DNA of 64,000 bases, from assembly GCA_013285505.1 (NCBI GenBank), contig CP053450.1, positions 1,038,796 through 1,102,795 on the forward strand, written 5' to 3'. Both the position numbers and the translations under genes were made by a program. The notes under the pieces were generated by a model. It had not been told where the DNA came from, did not search any database, and saw only the letters and a list, made by a program, of their open reading frames with translations. Origin of the DNA: Planctomycetota bacterium (lineage in GTDB: Bacteria; Planctomycetota; Phycisphaerae; Phycisphaerales; UBA1924). Shown one piece after another: positions 19,201-26,157 of this stretch (within the stretch, counting starts at the first letter, position 1; each line of letters opens with the position of its first letter).

Positions 19201-19877
19201 ACGGCACGGCCGGCGGCGCGAACAGGAAGGCCTACGCCGGGTACGAGATCGATCCGGTGCTCACGGGCAGTGAGGGGTGGGAGAGTGTGTACCACGTGAG
19301 GCATCGGGTGTACATGAGTAGAGAAGGAAGATGGACGCGGAGAGATCCGTTGGGGTATGTCGATGGGATGAGCATTTATGAGTACTCCCGGTCTATGCCA
19401 AATAAGTACAGAGATAGTTCTGGATTAGGGTGTCGTGGCGGTGTGGACAACGGGTTGGACAGCTGCTGTGAAGACACAGCGTGTTTTAAGTTTCAGAAGA
19501 GTATTTGTGAACAAGCATACGATGACGCGCTTGCTCCAATTGACGGTGCGTTAGCTCTGTGCAATTCACTCGCCGCTCTTGCGCATGCAAAATGCGTCGG
19601 GGGTTGCGCAAATAAATGCGACGATACTAGGAATCCATATTGTATGAGTAAATGCATAGCGTGCTCTTCAATAAAGTTTGCGAAGCAAAAGACCTGCCAA
19701 ACGATCGCTACAGCGGCCGCTACCGGGGCTTTGCTCACGTACAAGTCGTGTATTGCAAATGCGCACAGCATGTGCCAGTTCCTACATCGCGGCAAAGCGT
19801 GCCCCACTGGGTCACGGTGCATAACGGGAGCATGTAGCATGTATGGTGGCGGCGGAAGTGGCGGCACGATCAGCTAG
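13296..19877 (+). CDS. Giant RHS/YD-repeat protein with dockerin-like insert and Cys-rich tip (RHS1)
   Basis: The ATG at 13296 is chosen for its signal peptide (RAMLAAATVFGGGAALADDG) and a GGAG upstream; the open frame extends earlier but reads as noise. The 2193 residues consist of many YD repeats of the type YDTAGRQLHRR and YDAAGNLTDDDKDYEFIYDA, which fold into a hollow beta-cage. At about 1905-1955 a dockerin-like pair (DGDVDNDDYTDWY, WDGTVNSTDITAYLND) is inserted. The RHS core EGRWTRRDPLGYVDGMS follows at about residue 2010. The last roughly 148 residues form a variable tip with 18 Cys, encoded by lower-GC DNA. It is probably a secreted, tip-bearing toxin; the tip fold is not recognised. 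Confidence 0.9.
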   Translation: MTINTAGSARTSSHASRTIRAMLAAATVFGGGAALADDGQLLVTNAASLTSMLQSSATPVQGVVPNVLHRGVNLDGSGRAGSAFGWSLNANPIGGGTVGGRMLNSVDLVTGSPSVTAIDLSLPAKQPWVVGRSFSSRQDLAGHHDSDGYQGRNWFQMSQPELVFEDEAVDADDLVYLVYGADRYIEFRRVALDAGGYSSTEFRAVNGAAGVLSYDAVGTGGEPDLWTYHDQSGNTAVFFGFDGDAAPCDGQLWQVSDPAGNTAYVGDSSTGSTAISNGYDGSGRILYAYDSVDRRYTYTYSTIDSVSRLTQVKAETKTGGTWASPMGLGEVGKVAYGYYQTGDNTYGDNGNLELVTVTTPLTDSGVSLEAKTYYRYWKGSFDDSTNPGHAYALQYIVEAEGYRRADWSDSTFDDDPQSMTETPLKPYASAAFEYDSSRRVDKAWFNGECGCGGGSADGVHEFTYETDDDYTDTSGYQAVWAHRAVIERPDGTFLTQYFDEVGQGLSNVITDGDPAVSYTDMWATKVVRDSMGMVTHVHTPANNDDVAPGNGYDHDDGSSDPDGTLRQLGSAGLIYYYPRSSVGDLTGFLDGQRWKEGTTTTDANSTWSWSIDRGKLTEAMTDADLNRPYVMARQSYYTATTTKGTLSSSNAVMTDVDAYSGAPLVTEYSERTLVEVGSGENGSGAADTTGSYASSDGRVAFTKSQTGIIGYRAYNDFGLVETSVRDADTTKNGGGEIFNGVTIPSTPINFAKRGTPLHEETSYTYDAQGRTDEVTAPDGDISKRYFSKLADGRMVSISIPLVDSGTFYGPASYTVTNLAGKAEFSGTIALSTTTTALTSWIDETKDDPIEALGVGSLSGVSVSVYDETGNQLDESRMYFDLPGSPNYLPGTEGTHYDATFYGYDDMGRKWRMKDATGTISRTVFDDLGRGIESWTGTNDNSFDGGEASGPDNMVKVSATEYDSGGDGGNSHVTETTLDPDGNWGTTSDQRVTQYLHDARGRTIVTINPQAPHSLVKYDEQGNVLARASYTSSSGLDITDDPESVATNRVSLSATDYDAMGRSYESRVYQINQSTGAIEQISSNDKHLRTLTWYDPEGRVMKTEGQQTIKTRYDRIGRATHRFVLADDDDSQYKDPSASTAIWNSTDYETSLANDKVATESQTVYEPLTGNVLMSVSIERDYDDYGGGQSTGELDSNADGDDLLVTAANLSGRCQITAMWYDELDRVEDTVRYGTNGGSNFDRDALSVPTRSDTALRTTITYNSDGTRLQVEDPAGSKTRWEYDDARRVVATISNYVNGTPSSATGDDDNIVRQEYTDGLQTKLWVDLDGDGTEDADDQVTTYGFGVTKGIIAGDSQLESGRALQKVTYPDSSGASDVVSYAYNALGEQIYMKDQAGTVIETDYDTAGRQLHRRATATGSGIDTDVLRITTAYTTRGQVETVTQYDHATAGSGSVVDEVQFAYDEWGNVSTFDQDWNSAISGDSVDVDYTHALARSQGSGVYLALRGTGMTMPDGTAVTFAYDSINARHDDRLSRVSRVVVSSTNVARYEYSGVANLMGTELLEADLLYTRYNTSGTVDRLDNFNRVTDDIWTRGIDTGAPAGYEHYRDFYDVDISWSRSSNIDVVEDNVYPNWDVAYTNDGLERLTQAERGVWGGSSITTTVHDELWTLSQTGNWEQYQLDLDGDGVFTGTDELDDDQTFNEVNELTARDTDDDGTDDYTPTYDAAGNLTDDDKDYEFIYDAFGRLVEVQNQSQQTVAEYTYNGLGYRTGWHYDVDGDGTVEANASSTPDDPWFQFVYDTRWRITATYRASHHSTWTIDSDPKEQFVYHNAGLAGAGGSSYIDAVILRDRDANTAWEAQADGTLEERTYYCQNWRADVVALMTDGGELINQVRYDPYGVPFGIALADMEADGDVDNDDYTDWYAYYSGGTHPYADWNWDGTVNSTDITAYLNDKNADSGLGRGDPSYAYGTAGGANRKAYAGYEIDPVLTGSEGWESVYHVRHRVYMSREGRWTRRDPLGYVDGMSIYEYSRSMPNKYRDSSGLGCRGGVDNGLDSCCEDTACFKFQKSICEQAYDDALAPIDGALALCNSLAALAHAKCVGGCANKCDDTRNPYCMSKCIACSSIKFAKQKTCQTIATAAATGALLTYKSCIANAHSMCQFLHRGKACPTGSRCITGACSMYGGGGSGGTIS

Positions 19878-19942
19878 TGCCGGCAACACAACGGTAAGAA
19901 ATACGATTGCTCTTGTGAACAAGGCAGATTGACTCGCAGAGT

Positions 19943-20533
19943 ATGGACGCTATTATTATGGTATCTCAAGAGAACGCCCACGGCGAAATGACTGAAGGAG
20001 TGGTGGCCCAGTACAGCTGTTGGGCGGGCTGCCTCGCTCTGTCGCAGCCGGCAATGCTTAGGAGGCGGTGTGCTCGAGCAGGAGTGGCTTTGTGGATCCT
20101 ATTGGCGATCATAACATATATTGCGTACGACGCTTGTTACTCACCGTCGCGGCGTTTGGCGGTCGTGCAAGCATCTTGGCTAGTGGGAGTGGAACGCGGT
20201 GACATGTGGCTCATGCGGGAGGTGCCTAGCAAGTGGGGTACGGCGGTCACTATTGAGTATGGGCTATCGGCAAGGCCTGAGCGAGATATTCAGGATGTCG
20301 ATTTTGCAGCGCTTATGGACGAAGTGCAGAGCGGATGGCTTCGAAGGAGCGGATTCTCGCCGAAAGATGAGCAGTGTGTTCTTGAAATGCTAAATGATCG
20401 ACGACTATACTCAGCGAGGACATCATTCTGGCGTGTCGTTGGCCACATGGGAGTGCTCGGATTGTTTGGAACGACGATTAGCTTTGGTTTGTATATACTT
20501 TTGAGAGCCACTCAAGGTAGATTGTCATTGTAA
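19943..20533 (+). CDS. Two-pass membrane protein, candidate immunity protein for RHS1
   Basis: This 196-residue protein starts 66 bases after the RHS1 stop on the same strand. It has two membrane segments, AGVALWILLAIITYIAYDA and MGVLGLFGTTISFGLYILL, with about 90 residues between them. GC content is lower than in the backbone, like the RHS1 tip. Position and topology suggest an immunity protein that could neutralise a membrane-active tip. No family match is recognised, so this is inference from context. Several in-frame starts exist; 19943 is the earliest. Confidence 0.5.
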   Translation: MDAIIMVSQENAHGEMTEGVVAQYSCWAGCLALSQPAMLRRRCARAGVALWILLAIITYIAYDACYSPSRRLAVVQASWLVGVERGDMWLMREVPSKWGTAVTIEYGLSARPERDIQDVDFAALMDEVQSGWLRRSGFSPKDEQCVLEMLNDRRLYSARTSFWRVVGHMGVLGLFGTTISFGLYILLRATQGRLSL

Positions 20534-20699
20534 TGATTCAGTTGTCTGGCAAGGTAATGATATTTGCATCAGAAATCTCTGAACTGTGATCTCTGCCGAG
20601 CAATACCGGCTGCGTTCTCGTGCTCGCGACAGCTTCGGGCGTTCGCTGTTGGCTCGTGGGTGGCTTGCGGTCTCCGCGACCGCCGCCGCGGATGTTAGC

Positions 20700-21024
20700 T
20701 CCCGCCGACCTCTACGGGACGACCGCGGGCACGCCGACGCAGATGCAGCGGACGGTCAGCAACCTGCTCCGCGCGGTGGTGTACCCCGACTCGACCAACA
20801 CGGGGACGGACTCGGGGGACATCGACAGCGACTCCTCGGACGTGGTGAGCTACGCCTACGACGCGCTGGGTGCGCAGGTCTACACGAAGGACCAGGTCGG
20901 GACGGTCATCGAGACCGACTACGACACGGCGGGGAGGCAGCTGCACCGCCGGGCGACCGCGACCGGCTCGGGGATCGCCACCGACGTGCTGCGGATCACG
21001 ATGGCCTACACCACCCGTGGCCAG
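20700..21024 (+). pseudogene. Displaced RHS gene fragment
   Basis: The reading VVSYAYDALGAQVYTKDQVG and the following ETDYDTAGRQLHRRATATGS closely match an internal stretch of RHS1 at about 17427-17605; the DNA is nearly identical over some 180 bases. It has no start, signal or core of its own and stops abruptly at 21024, where transposase-derived sequence begins. It looks like an orphan piece left by recombination between RHS genes, or by insertion of the transposase into a second RHS copy. Confidence 0.75.
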
Positions 21025-21147
21025 ATGGTTGTTCCAATGCCGACAGCACGTCCAACCGCAGGCGTCATGCGGACCTTCCACCGAGATTGCGCAGCGGCAG
21101 CGGCGGGACGGCTTGGAACTGGTGCGATGTCGATGGGGATCAACCGC

Positions 21148-21610
21148 TCACGCGGCGCGGTGGTACGACCGCAGCAGCCCGCCGAGGCCGCTCCCGGCGG
21201 CTCGACGCGATCCGCCGGCTCGGCTCGGGCCTCGCCATCGATCAGCCGGTTGCCTAGGCCTTGGTGATATCGGTTCAGGTGGTAATGCGCGACGTATTCC
21301 TCGATGGCGTGGCGGAGATGCCGCTCGCCGATGGGGATGATCTTTGAGAGGCACTCCTCCTTGATCGATCGGACGAACCGTTCCGCATTGGCGTTGAGGT
21401 TTGGGCTGTGGGGCGGGAGCATGACCGGCTCGACGGCGGCGGAGCGCAGCAGCGCCGGAAGGCCGCCACCGAAGAGCGCGTCGCGGTCGTGTATCAGGTA
21501 CCGGTGTTTCAGCAGGAACCCGTCGAAGCCATCCGCGAGGGATCGGGCGGCCCGCATCACCCACTCGCCGGTTGGCCTGTCGGTGACGCCGGCGACATCG
21601 GCGCGGCTCA
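21148..21610 (-). pseudogene. Truncated integrase-core (rve) transposase
   Basis: The catalytic-core C-terminal half is readable: [13 protein letters not shown], then [20 protein letters not shown] with the final catalytic Glu region, then [16 protein letters not shown]. The family's terminal [11 protein letters not shown] is present at 21148 in a second frame, so there is also a frameshift. Everything upstream of [15 protein letters not shown] is missing, cut at the end of the neighbouring recombinase gene. A second remnant with the same terminus lies at 33674-34004. It is not functional. Confidence 0.75.
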
Positions 21611-22612
21611 GTAACTCACCTTAAACGTCGGCGAATCCTCCGGCCTCGACCTTCTCCGGTCGTACAGCCTCGTCGTGGCGATGCTGGCGTGCCCCAGCCA
21701 CATTTGGACGTAGGCGATGTCGGCCTTGTGCTCTAGGGCGTTGGTCGCGGCCGTCGCCCGCAGCGCGTGCAGGCACAGCCCGTCCATGGTGATGTCGGCG
21801 AGCGCCCCGTAGCGCTTGAGCATCTTGTAGATCCCGTCCCCGGTGATGGCCTGCTCGAGCTTGTCGCCGGCGTTGTTGCTGACCGGCCTGAACAGGGCCC
21901 CGGGCCGGTCGTCTCCGTGGCCGGCCACACGGAGGTAGTCCTCGATCGCCGAGAGCGCCGCCGGGTGGACGGGCACGTACCGGGTCTTGGACCCCTTGCC
22001 AAAGACGGTGAAGTGGACCACACCCCGGCGTTCCCGCATGTCGATCACACGGAGCTGGGCCACCTCGCTCCGCCGCAGGGCGTGGAACAGGTACGTCGCC
22101 AGGATCGCCCGGTCCCGGTAGGCCTTGAGGGAGTCGCCCTTGGGCGCCTGCAGCAGGGCCCGCGCCTGCGCGTCTGAGAGCGCCGGCGTCTTCCCCTCGT
22201 TGGCCCCTTCGGTGGGCCGTTTGACCCCGGCCACGGGGTTGGACTCCACGGCGTTCTCGTTGCACAGATAGTCAAACAGCGAGCTGACGGCGGAGAGCTT
22301 CCTGCGGATGGTGGCGGGGGAGAGCGATCGGCCTTCGGGCCCCGAGACCTCAAGCAGCGCCCTCCAGGCGATGACGTGGGCCCGGTTGACCGACCGGAAC
22401 TCCTCGGGCGTCTCGATCCCGCAGAAGGCGATGAAGGCCTCAACATCGCCCTTGTAGGCTCTCCTGGTATGCTGGTTGTGGATGTTGGCCAGCCAGACCG
22501 CCGCCGCCGGCACGTCGGCGAGGCTCTGGAACTGCTCGGCCGAGAGCGCGCCGACCTGTCTCCTGACGGTCAGCGCATTGTTCGGTACATGCGGTATCGG
22601 ATCGGCCATCAT
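21608..22612 (-). CDS. Tyrosine recombinase/integrase
   Basis: The 334 residues comprise an N-terminal SAM-like core-binding domain (about 35-125) and a catalytic domain with all expected residues: Arg in [12 protein letters not shown], Lys in [11 protein letters not shown], HxxR in [11 protein letters not shown], His in [10 protein letters not shown] and nucleophile Tyr in TRLYDRRR. The length is typical of XerC/D-like or integron-type enzymes. It probably mobilises the accessory region it sits in. A palindrome that resembles a core recombination site lies 21 bases upstream of its start. The stop abuts the truncated transposase. Confidence 0.93.
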   Translation of the reverse strand: MMADPIPHVPNNALTVRRQVGALSAEQFQSLADVPAAAVWLANIHNQHTRRAYKGDVEAFIAFCGIETPEEFRSVNRAHVIAWRALLEVSGPEGRSLSPATIRRKLSAVSSLFDYLCNENAVESNPVAGVKRPTEGANEGKTPALSDAQARALLQAPKGDSLKAYRDRAILATYLFHALRRSEVAQLRVIDMRERRGVVHFTVFGKGSKTRYVPVHPAALSAIEDYLRVAGHGDDRPGALFRPVSNNAGDKLEQAITGDGIYKMLKRYGALADITMDGLCLHALRATAATNALEHKADIAYVQMWLGHASIATTRLYDRRRSRPEDSPTFKVSY

Positions 22613-22633
22613 CCCCCTTCTATCGCCGATTCT

Positions 22634-22662
22634 ACTCTTGATAATGTTATGTTATCAAGAGT
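22634..22662. other. Candidate recombinase core site (11-bp arms, 7-bp spacer)
   Basis: Perfect 11-bp inverted arms ACTCTTGATAA (22634-22644) and TTATCAAGAGT (22652-22662) flank a 7-base spacer TGTTATG. Tyrosine recombinases such as XerCD and Cre use paired 11-13 bp arms around a 6-8 bp crossover region, and dif arms also end in ...ATAA / TTAT.... It lies just upstream of the recombinase start, so an operator for autoregulation is the main alternative. Confidence 0.5.
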
Positions 22663-22724
22663 TGGACTTGCGTGACAGACCGCCTCGGGCCAGCTGCTGC
22701 TCACGTGGCCTCCCGCTCGGCGAG

Positions 22725-23597
22725 CTATGTGAACCAGCGAAGGTCCGGAACTCCGATGTCCCAACCGGGCACCGGGCTGTAGCCGCCCAGCTCGTTCCCG
22801 GGCCATGCGGTCGACTCTGCCGAGAGATCGGTGCCCTCCGCGTCGATGCCGTACTTGGAACGGAGCGATGCCTTGACCTCTGCGCCTCCGGGCGTGACGC
22901 CATCGCAGTCCACCACGTAGACGCCGGGAGTGTCGCGGACGGATTCGAGATCGAACACCCCGCCGAGCCCGAGCACTTTGCGGAACAACGCGGATTGCGT
23001 GAGCGCAACCCTGTCGGAAGTGAACGGGTTGACCCGGAGGCTCAGCCCGTTCAGTCCCTCCTCCACGACAGCGCAGACTTCAGGATTCGACCGGAACCAG
23101 GCATGATCTGCAAAGAACACCGGGATGATGTTGACAACCAGCGGTGTCGAACTGGCGATGATCCGGTACCAGCGAATGCCATAGAGCGTGCAGAACGACT
23201 CGAGAGAGAAAGCGATGCCACCGGGACCCATGCACCGAATCCACATGACTCGCAGTGCTGTCTCGTGGTGTGTCGCCGACGACGCGAGCTGCAGCGACGC
23301 TTGCTTGAACCGTCGCGAGCGGTCGCGTGATCTCGCGATGGCCCGCTGGACTGTGATGTGTTCGCCGCGGCGCAGGCGGTGCAGTGACGTCGGGTCCAGT
23401 CGTGCGGACTTCACCTCGATGAGGAGGGTCTCCTCTCCAAGGGAAGCCTGAAGGTCGCAGGTCATGGTCCCAAGAACGGGCACTCGCTCCACGCTATAGC
23501 CGAGAGCCTGCAGGTGCGCTGCTGCCAGCGAGGCGGCGGGGTCCGGGTCGTGCCCGATCCCTGGATCGCGGGCCGGATGGTCCTGGTCTGGTACCAT
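22725..23597 (-). CDS. Uncharacterised protein with PD-(D/E)XK-like motif
   Basis: The N-terminal part reads VERVPVLGTMTCDLQASLGE followed by LLIEVKSARLDP, which has the Asp...Glu-x-Lys spacing of a PD-(D/E)XK nuclease core at about residues 40-68. The remainder (290 residues in all) is unrecognised. It is on the same strand as the recombinase and probably cargo of the same island. A nuclease or nuclease-derived binding role is inferred only from the motif. Confidence 0.5.
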   Translation of the reverse strand: MVPDQDHPARDPGIGHDPDPAASLAAAHLQALGYSVERVPVLGTMTCDLQASLGEETLLIEVKSARLDPTSLHRLRRGEHITVQRAIARSRDRSRRFKQASLQLASSATHHETALRVMWIRCMGPGGIAFSLESFCTLYGIRWYRIIASSTPLVVNIIPVFFADHAWFRSNPEVCAVVEEGLNGLSLRVNPFTSDRVALTQSALFRKVLGLGGVFDLESVRDTPGVYVVDCDGVTPGGAEVKASLRSKYGIDAEGTDLSAESTAWPGNELGGYSPVPGWDIGVPDLRWFT

Positions 23598-23642
23598 GTG
23601 CGAGCTTCATGCGAGCAGGCCTAGTCATGGCCCGTTTGAAGA

Positions 23643-24629
23643 TCAGTCTATGTCCTCGAGCCAGAGTGCATCACCCGCGTCTGTGGCCTCGAACTGGAAT
23701 CCAAAGCACGCCGCGAGATCGGACCAGATCTCGTCCAGCTCCAGCCAGCCCTCTTCTGGCCAATCGGGATAGGTCATGACTCGCTCGCCAATCAGTTCTG
23801 ACAGCCGCCGCAGTGCCGCGAGCGCATCTGGCTGGTGGGCGATCGAAGGAGGATGGCCCACACTCGCCTGTGTTCGTTTCGCACCAACCATATGACCGAA
23901 AACCTTGGCGAACTGGATGAGCACGAACCAGAAGTGGCCCGCTGCCTCAAGGGCCAACGCGTGGAGATCCCGTGATAATCGCGTGACATACAGCATTCGT
24001 TGATCGAGAACGCGCTGAAGCTCCGATTCCAGCGGGTCTTGGTCGAGTGACATCAACAAGTCAAATGTCTCATCGTCGAGGTCCGCTCCGGCGAACACGC
24101 ATGCTGCCAGCTCGGTCATCAGGATCGGTCTGTAGTAGTCGCAGACGCGGGCCACCGAGAATGCGTCCCGGGTGGAGAAAGAGACCCGAATGCCGATCCC
24201 CCGCCGAAGATGATCAATGCAATGGGCGAGCTCGTGCCTGAGTAGGTACAGGGCCAGGCCTTTGGGCATGAACGGCTCGATGGCGGTGCTGCAATCTAGA
24301 GCTGCTGCGACGGGGCCGGAGCAGATCACGATCGTTTGGTCGATAGTGCCGTCGTCGTGCGCGGTAGGAATCGTCTGCGCGACACCCCGGTACTCGGGAC
24401 GGTCGGTGTGGGTCGGGCCACGCCGGCCACCCAGTTCGGCACGGATTGCCTCGGCGTAGTTCGGCATGTCTGCTACTACGAGCCTGCGGACGATGGGCAC
24501 CGGCTCGTCCCCGATGCCTTGGGCCAGCTCTCGAATGAGGGCAGCTACCTCACCTTCCCCAATGCCCGCCGAGGTAATCGCACCACCTCGGAACACTACC
24601 TCTGGCCAATCGTCGGGCGTCTTCGGCAT
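23643..24629 (-). CDS. Uncharacterised protein with HExxH-type metallopeptidase motif
   Basis: This 328-residue protein contains LLRHELAHCIDH at about residue 150, an HExxH zinc motif, and a later Glu in MTELAACVFAGAD that could be the third ligand. Flanking sequence matches no family I recognise. It lies between the nuclease-like gene and the IS5 element on the same strand as both. It may be an inactive or specialised peptidase; the role is open. Confidence 0.5.
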   Translation of the reverse strand: MPKTPDDWPEVVFRGGAITSAGIGEGEVAALIRELAQGIGDEPVPIVRRLVVADMPNYAEAIRAELGGRRGPTHTDRPEYRGVAQTIPTAHDDGTIDQTIVICSGPVAAALDCSTAIEPFMPKGLALYLLRHELAHCIDHLRRGIGIRVSFSTRDAFSVARVCDYYRPILMTELAACVFAGADLDDETFDLLMSLDQDPLESELQRVLDQRMLYVTRLSRDLHALALEAAGHFWFVLIQFAKVFGHMVGAKRTQASVGHPPSIAHQPDALAALRRLSELIGERVMTYPDWPEEGWLELDEIWSDLAACFGFQFEATDAGDALWLEDID

Positions 24630-24656
24630 GGAGCAGATCTTAGCCTGGGGCGGGGC

Positions 24657-25519
24657 CTAGGTTCTGTTTGACGGATCCGAGCGCCTGAGGCACCTCTGGA
24701 TCATGGCGAGCTTGAGGATGGCCAGGTAGTGGGTGGCCAGTTTCTCGTACCGCGTCGCCACACGGCGGCACTCCTTCAGCCAGCCGATGCACCGCTCGAC
24801 CACGTTCCGCCGTCGGTACTTCTTCCTGTCCAGCCACGCCCGCGGCTGGTCGCGTCGGGTCGGGATCACCGCCTCGATACCCCGGCGCGACAGCCACGCG
24901 CGGATCCTCGGGTAGCTGTACCCCCTGTCCCCCGCCACCGCGTCCGGCCGCCGACGACGCCGGATCTTCACCGTGTTCATCAACGCCTCGAAGCTCTTGG
25001 ACTCGTGCGCCTGCCCCGCGGTCACCAGCACGCCCAGCGGCGTGCCGCACCCGCAGGTGGCAAGATGAAGCTTCGTGCCAAAGCCTCCGCGGGATCGTCC
25101 CAGGGCGTGGTCTCGCGGCTCGTTCGGCCTGTTGTTTTCGAGGCCCCCGCCGCCGACCGGTGCGCACGCACGTTCGACCCGTCCACATCGAAGACGCTCC
25201 AGTCGATGCGGCCGTCCTCGTCGAGAGAGACGTGCAGACGCTCGAGGATCCGGTCGAACAGCCCCTCACGCGTCCAGCGTCGGTACCGGCCGTAGACCGT
25301 CTCCCAGTTGCCGTAGCGTTCGGGCATGTCCCGCCACTGGGCCCCGGCGTTGAGCACGCAGAACATGCCGTTGAGCACGGTGCGGTGGTCGGTCCACTTG
25401 CCCCCGCGTCGCCGCCGGGGCAGCAGCGGCTCGATCCGCGCGAAGCCCTCATCGGTCAGCTCGTACCGCCTGCCCGGCCGGCCCTCCACGCCACGCCCTG
25501 TCCTCTGGTTCCTCGCCAT
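24657..25519 (-). CDS. IS5-family transposase (two overlapping frames)
   Basis: The first frame starts at 25519 (MARNQRTGRG) and contains the IS5 N-terminal region RYELTDEGFARIEPLLPRR, GGKWTDHRTVLNGMFCVLNA and the first catalytic Asp in DVDGSNVRAH. The second frame, from about 25130, carries GGFGTKLHLATC, DAVAGDRGYSYPRIRAWL with the second Asp, and RRNVVERCIGWLKECRR with the Glu. A -1 shift around GGGGGCCTCGAAAAC (about 25128-25142) would join them, as known for the IS427 group. The TAG stop (24657-24659) is built from the CTAG target, outside the element itself. Confidence 0.88.
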
Positions 25520-25609
25520 CGTCGGCCTCCTTGCCGACGACAGAGTGACCAAGCTCAACCAAAAGCGCAAGCGGACGTGCACCGAACAAATAATCCGTCA
25601 AACAGAACC
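24660..25609 (-). mobile_element. Complete IS5-family insertion sequence, IS427-like
   Basis: Terminal inverted repeats of 17 bp, GGTTCTGTTTGACGGAT at 24660-24676 and its complement at 25593-25609, are identical. The element is 950 bp. Each end is flanked by TA inside a CTAG context, consistent with a TA duplication at a YTAR target, as in the IS427 group. Identical ends suggest a recent insertion. Confidence 0.9.
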
Positions 25610-25789
25610 TAGTCCAAACAGACCCTCCTTCCGAAGAACAGGACGCTCGCTCCACAAGGGGGAAGTGGTGTCCGAAAGCAGACTCAGGGGGAAGAGTGGC
25701 GAAGATGGTGCGGACCGTTCGAATCGAAGGACCTCACGTCCGCTGAAGGTGTCGCCAGGCTCTACGACAAGCTGGTTGCGGAACGGCTC

Positions 25790-26056
25790 GTGGGAACATC
25801 TCCCTGCGATCGGCTCCGAACATTTGCAGCCGCCGCGCACGCCGTTAGGGTCGGTCGCGAGCCTACATCGCTCTTCTGGGCCTTGGTCCGCGACCGCCAG
25901 TGGGCTCTCGCTTCCCACATTGATGCGGAGTGGACCCGTCGGGCGATCCATACGAACGTCTTTTGCGCGCCTCTCAGGGGGAGAGAAACCCAAGGGGGGA
26001 TCGTGTGCGTCGCGGCGATGCTTGAGCAGGCCCTTGCGGCTGCCAAGCAAACTTGA
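25790..26056 (+). CDS. Small unrecognised protein, possibly truncated
   Basis: The frame reads natural protein-like sequence, CDRLRTFAAAAHAVRVGREP and then SLFWALVRDRQWALASHIDA, and is open further upstream toward about 25690 through SAEGVARLYDKLVAERLVG without a clear start. It may be the 3' remainder of a gene cut by the adjacent IS5 insertion or by another rearrangement. No function is recognised. The rest of 25613-26157 holds nothing else I can support. Confidence 0.35.
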   Translation: MGTSPCDRLRTFAAAAHAVRVGREPTSLFWALVRDRQWALASHIDAEWTRRAIHTNVFCAPLRGRETQGGIVCVAAMLEQALAAAKQT

Positions 26057-26157
26057 CCCCGAGGAAACGCCTGGTATGGGATCGAGGTACAATTTGGCGG
26101 GACGCCGGGAGCCTGGTCGCAACAGGCTGTGGTCATTGTCTTAAGGGAACCAGACGC

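Noticed and set aside
16701..19304. Long open frame antisense to RHS1 (867 codons)
   Set aside because: It is Val/Arg/His-rich, has no domain and mirrors the codon bias of the strongly supported RHS1 frame.
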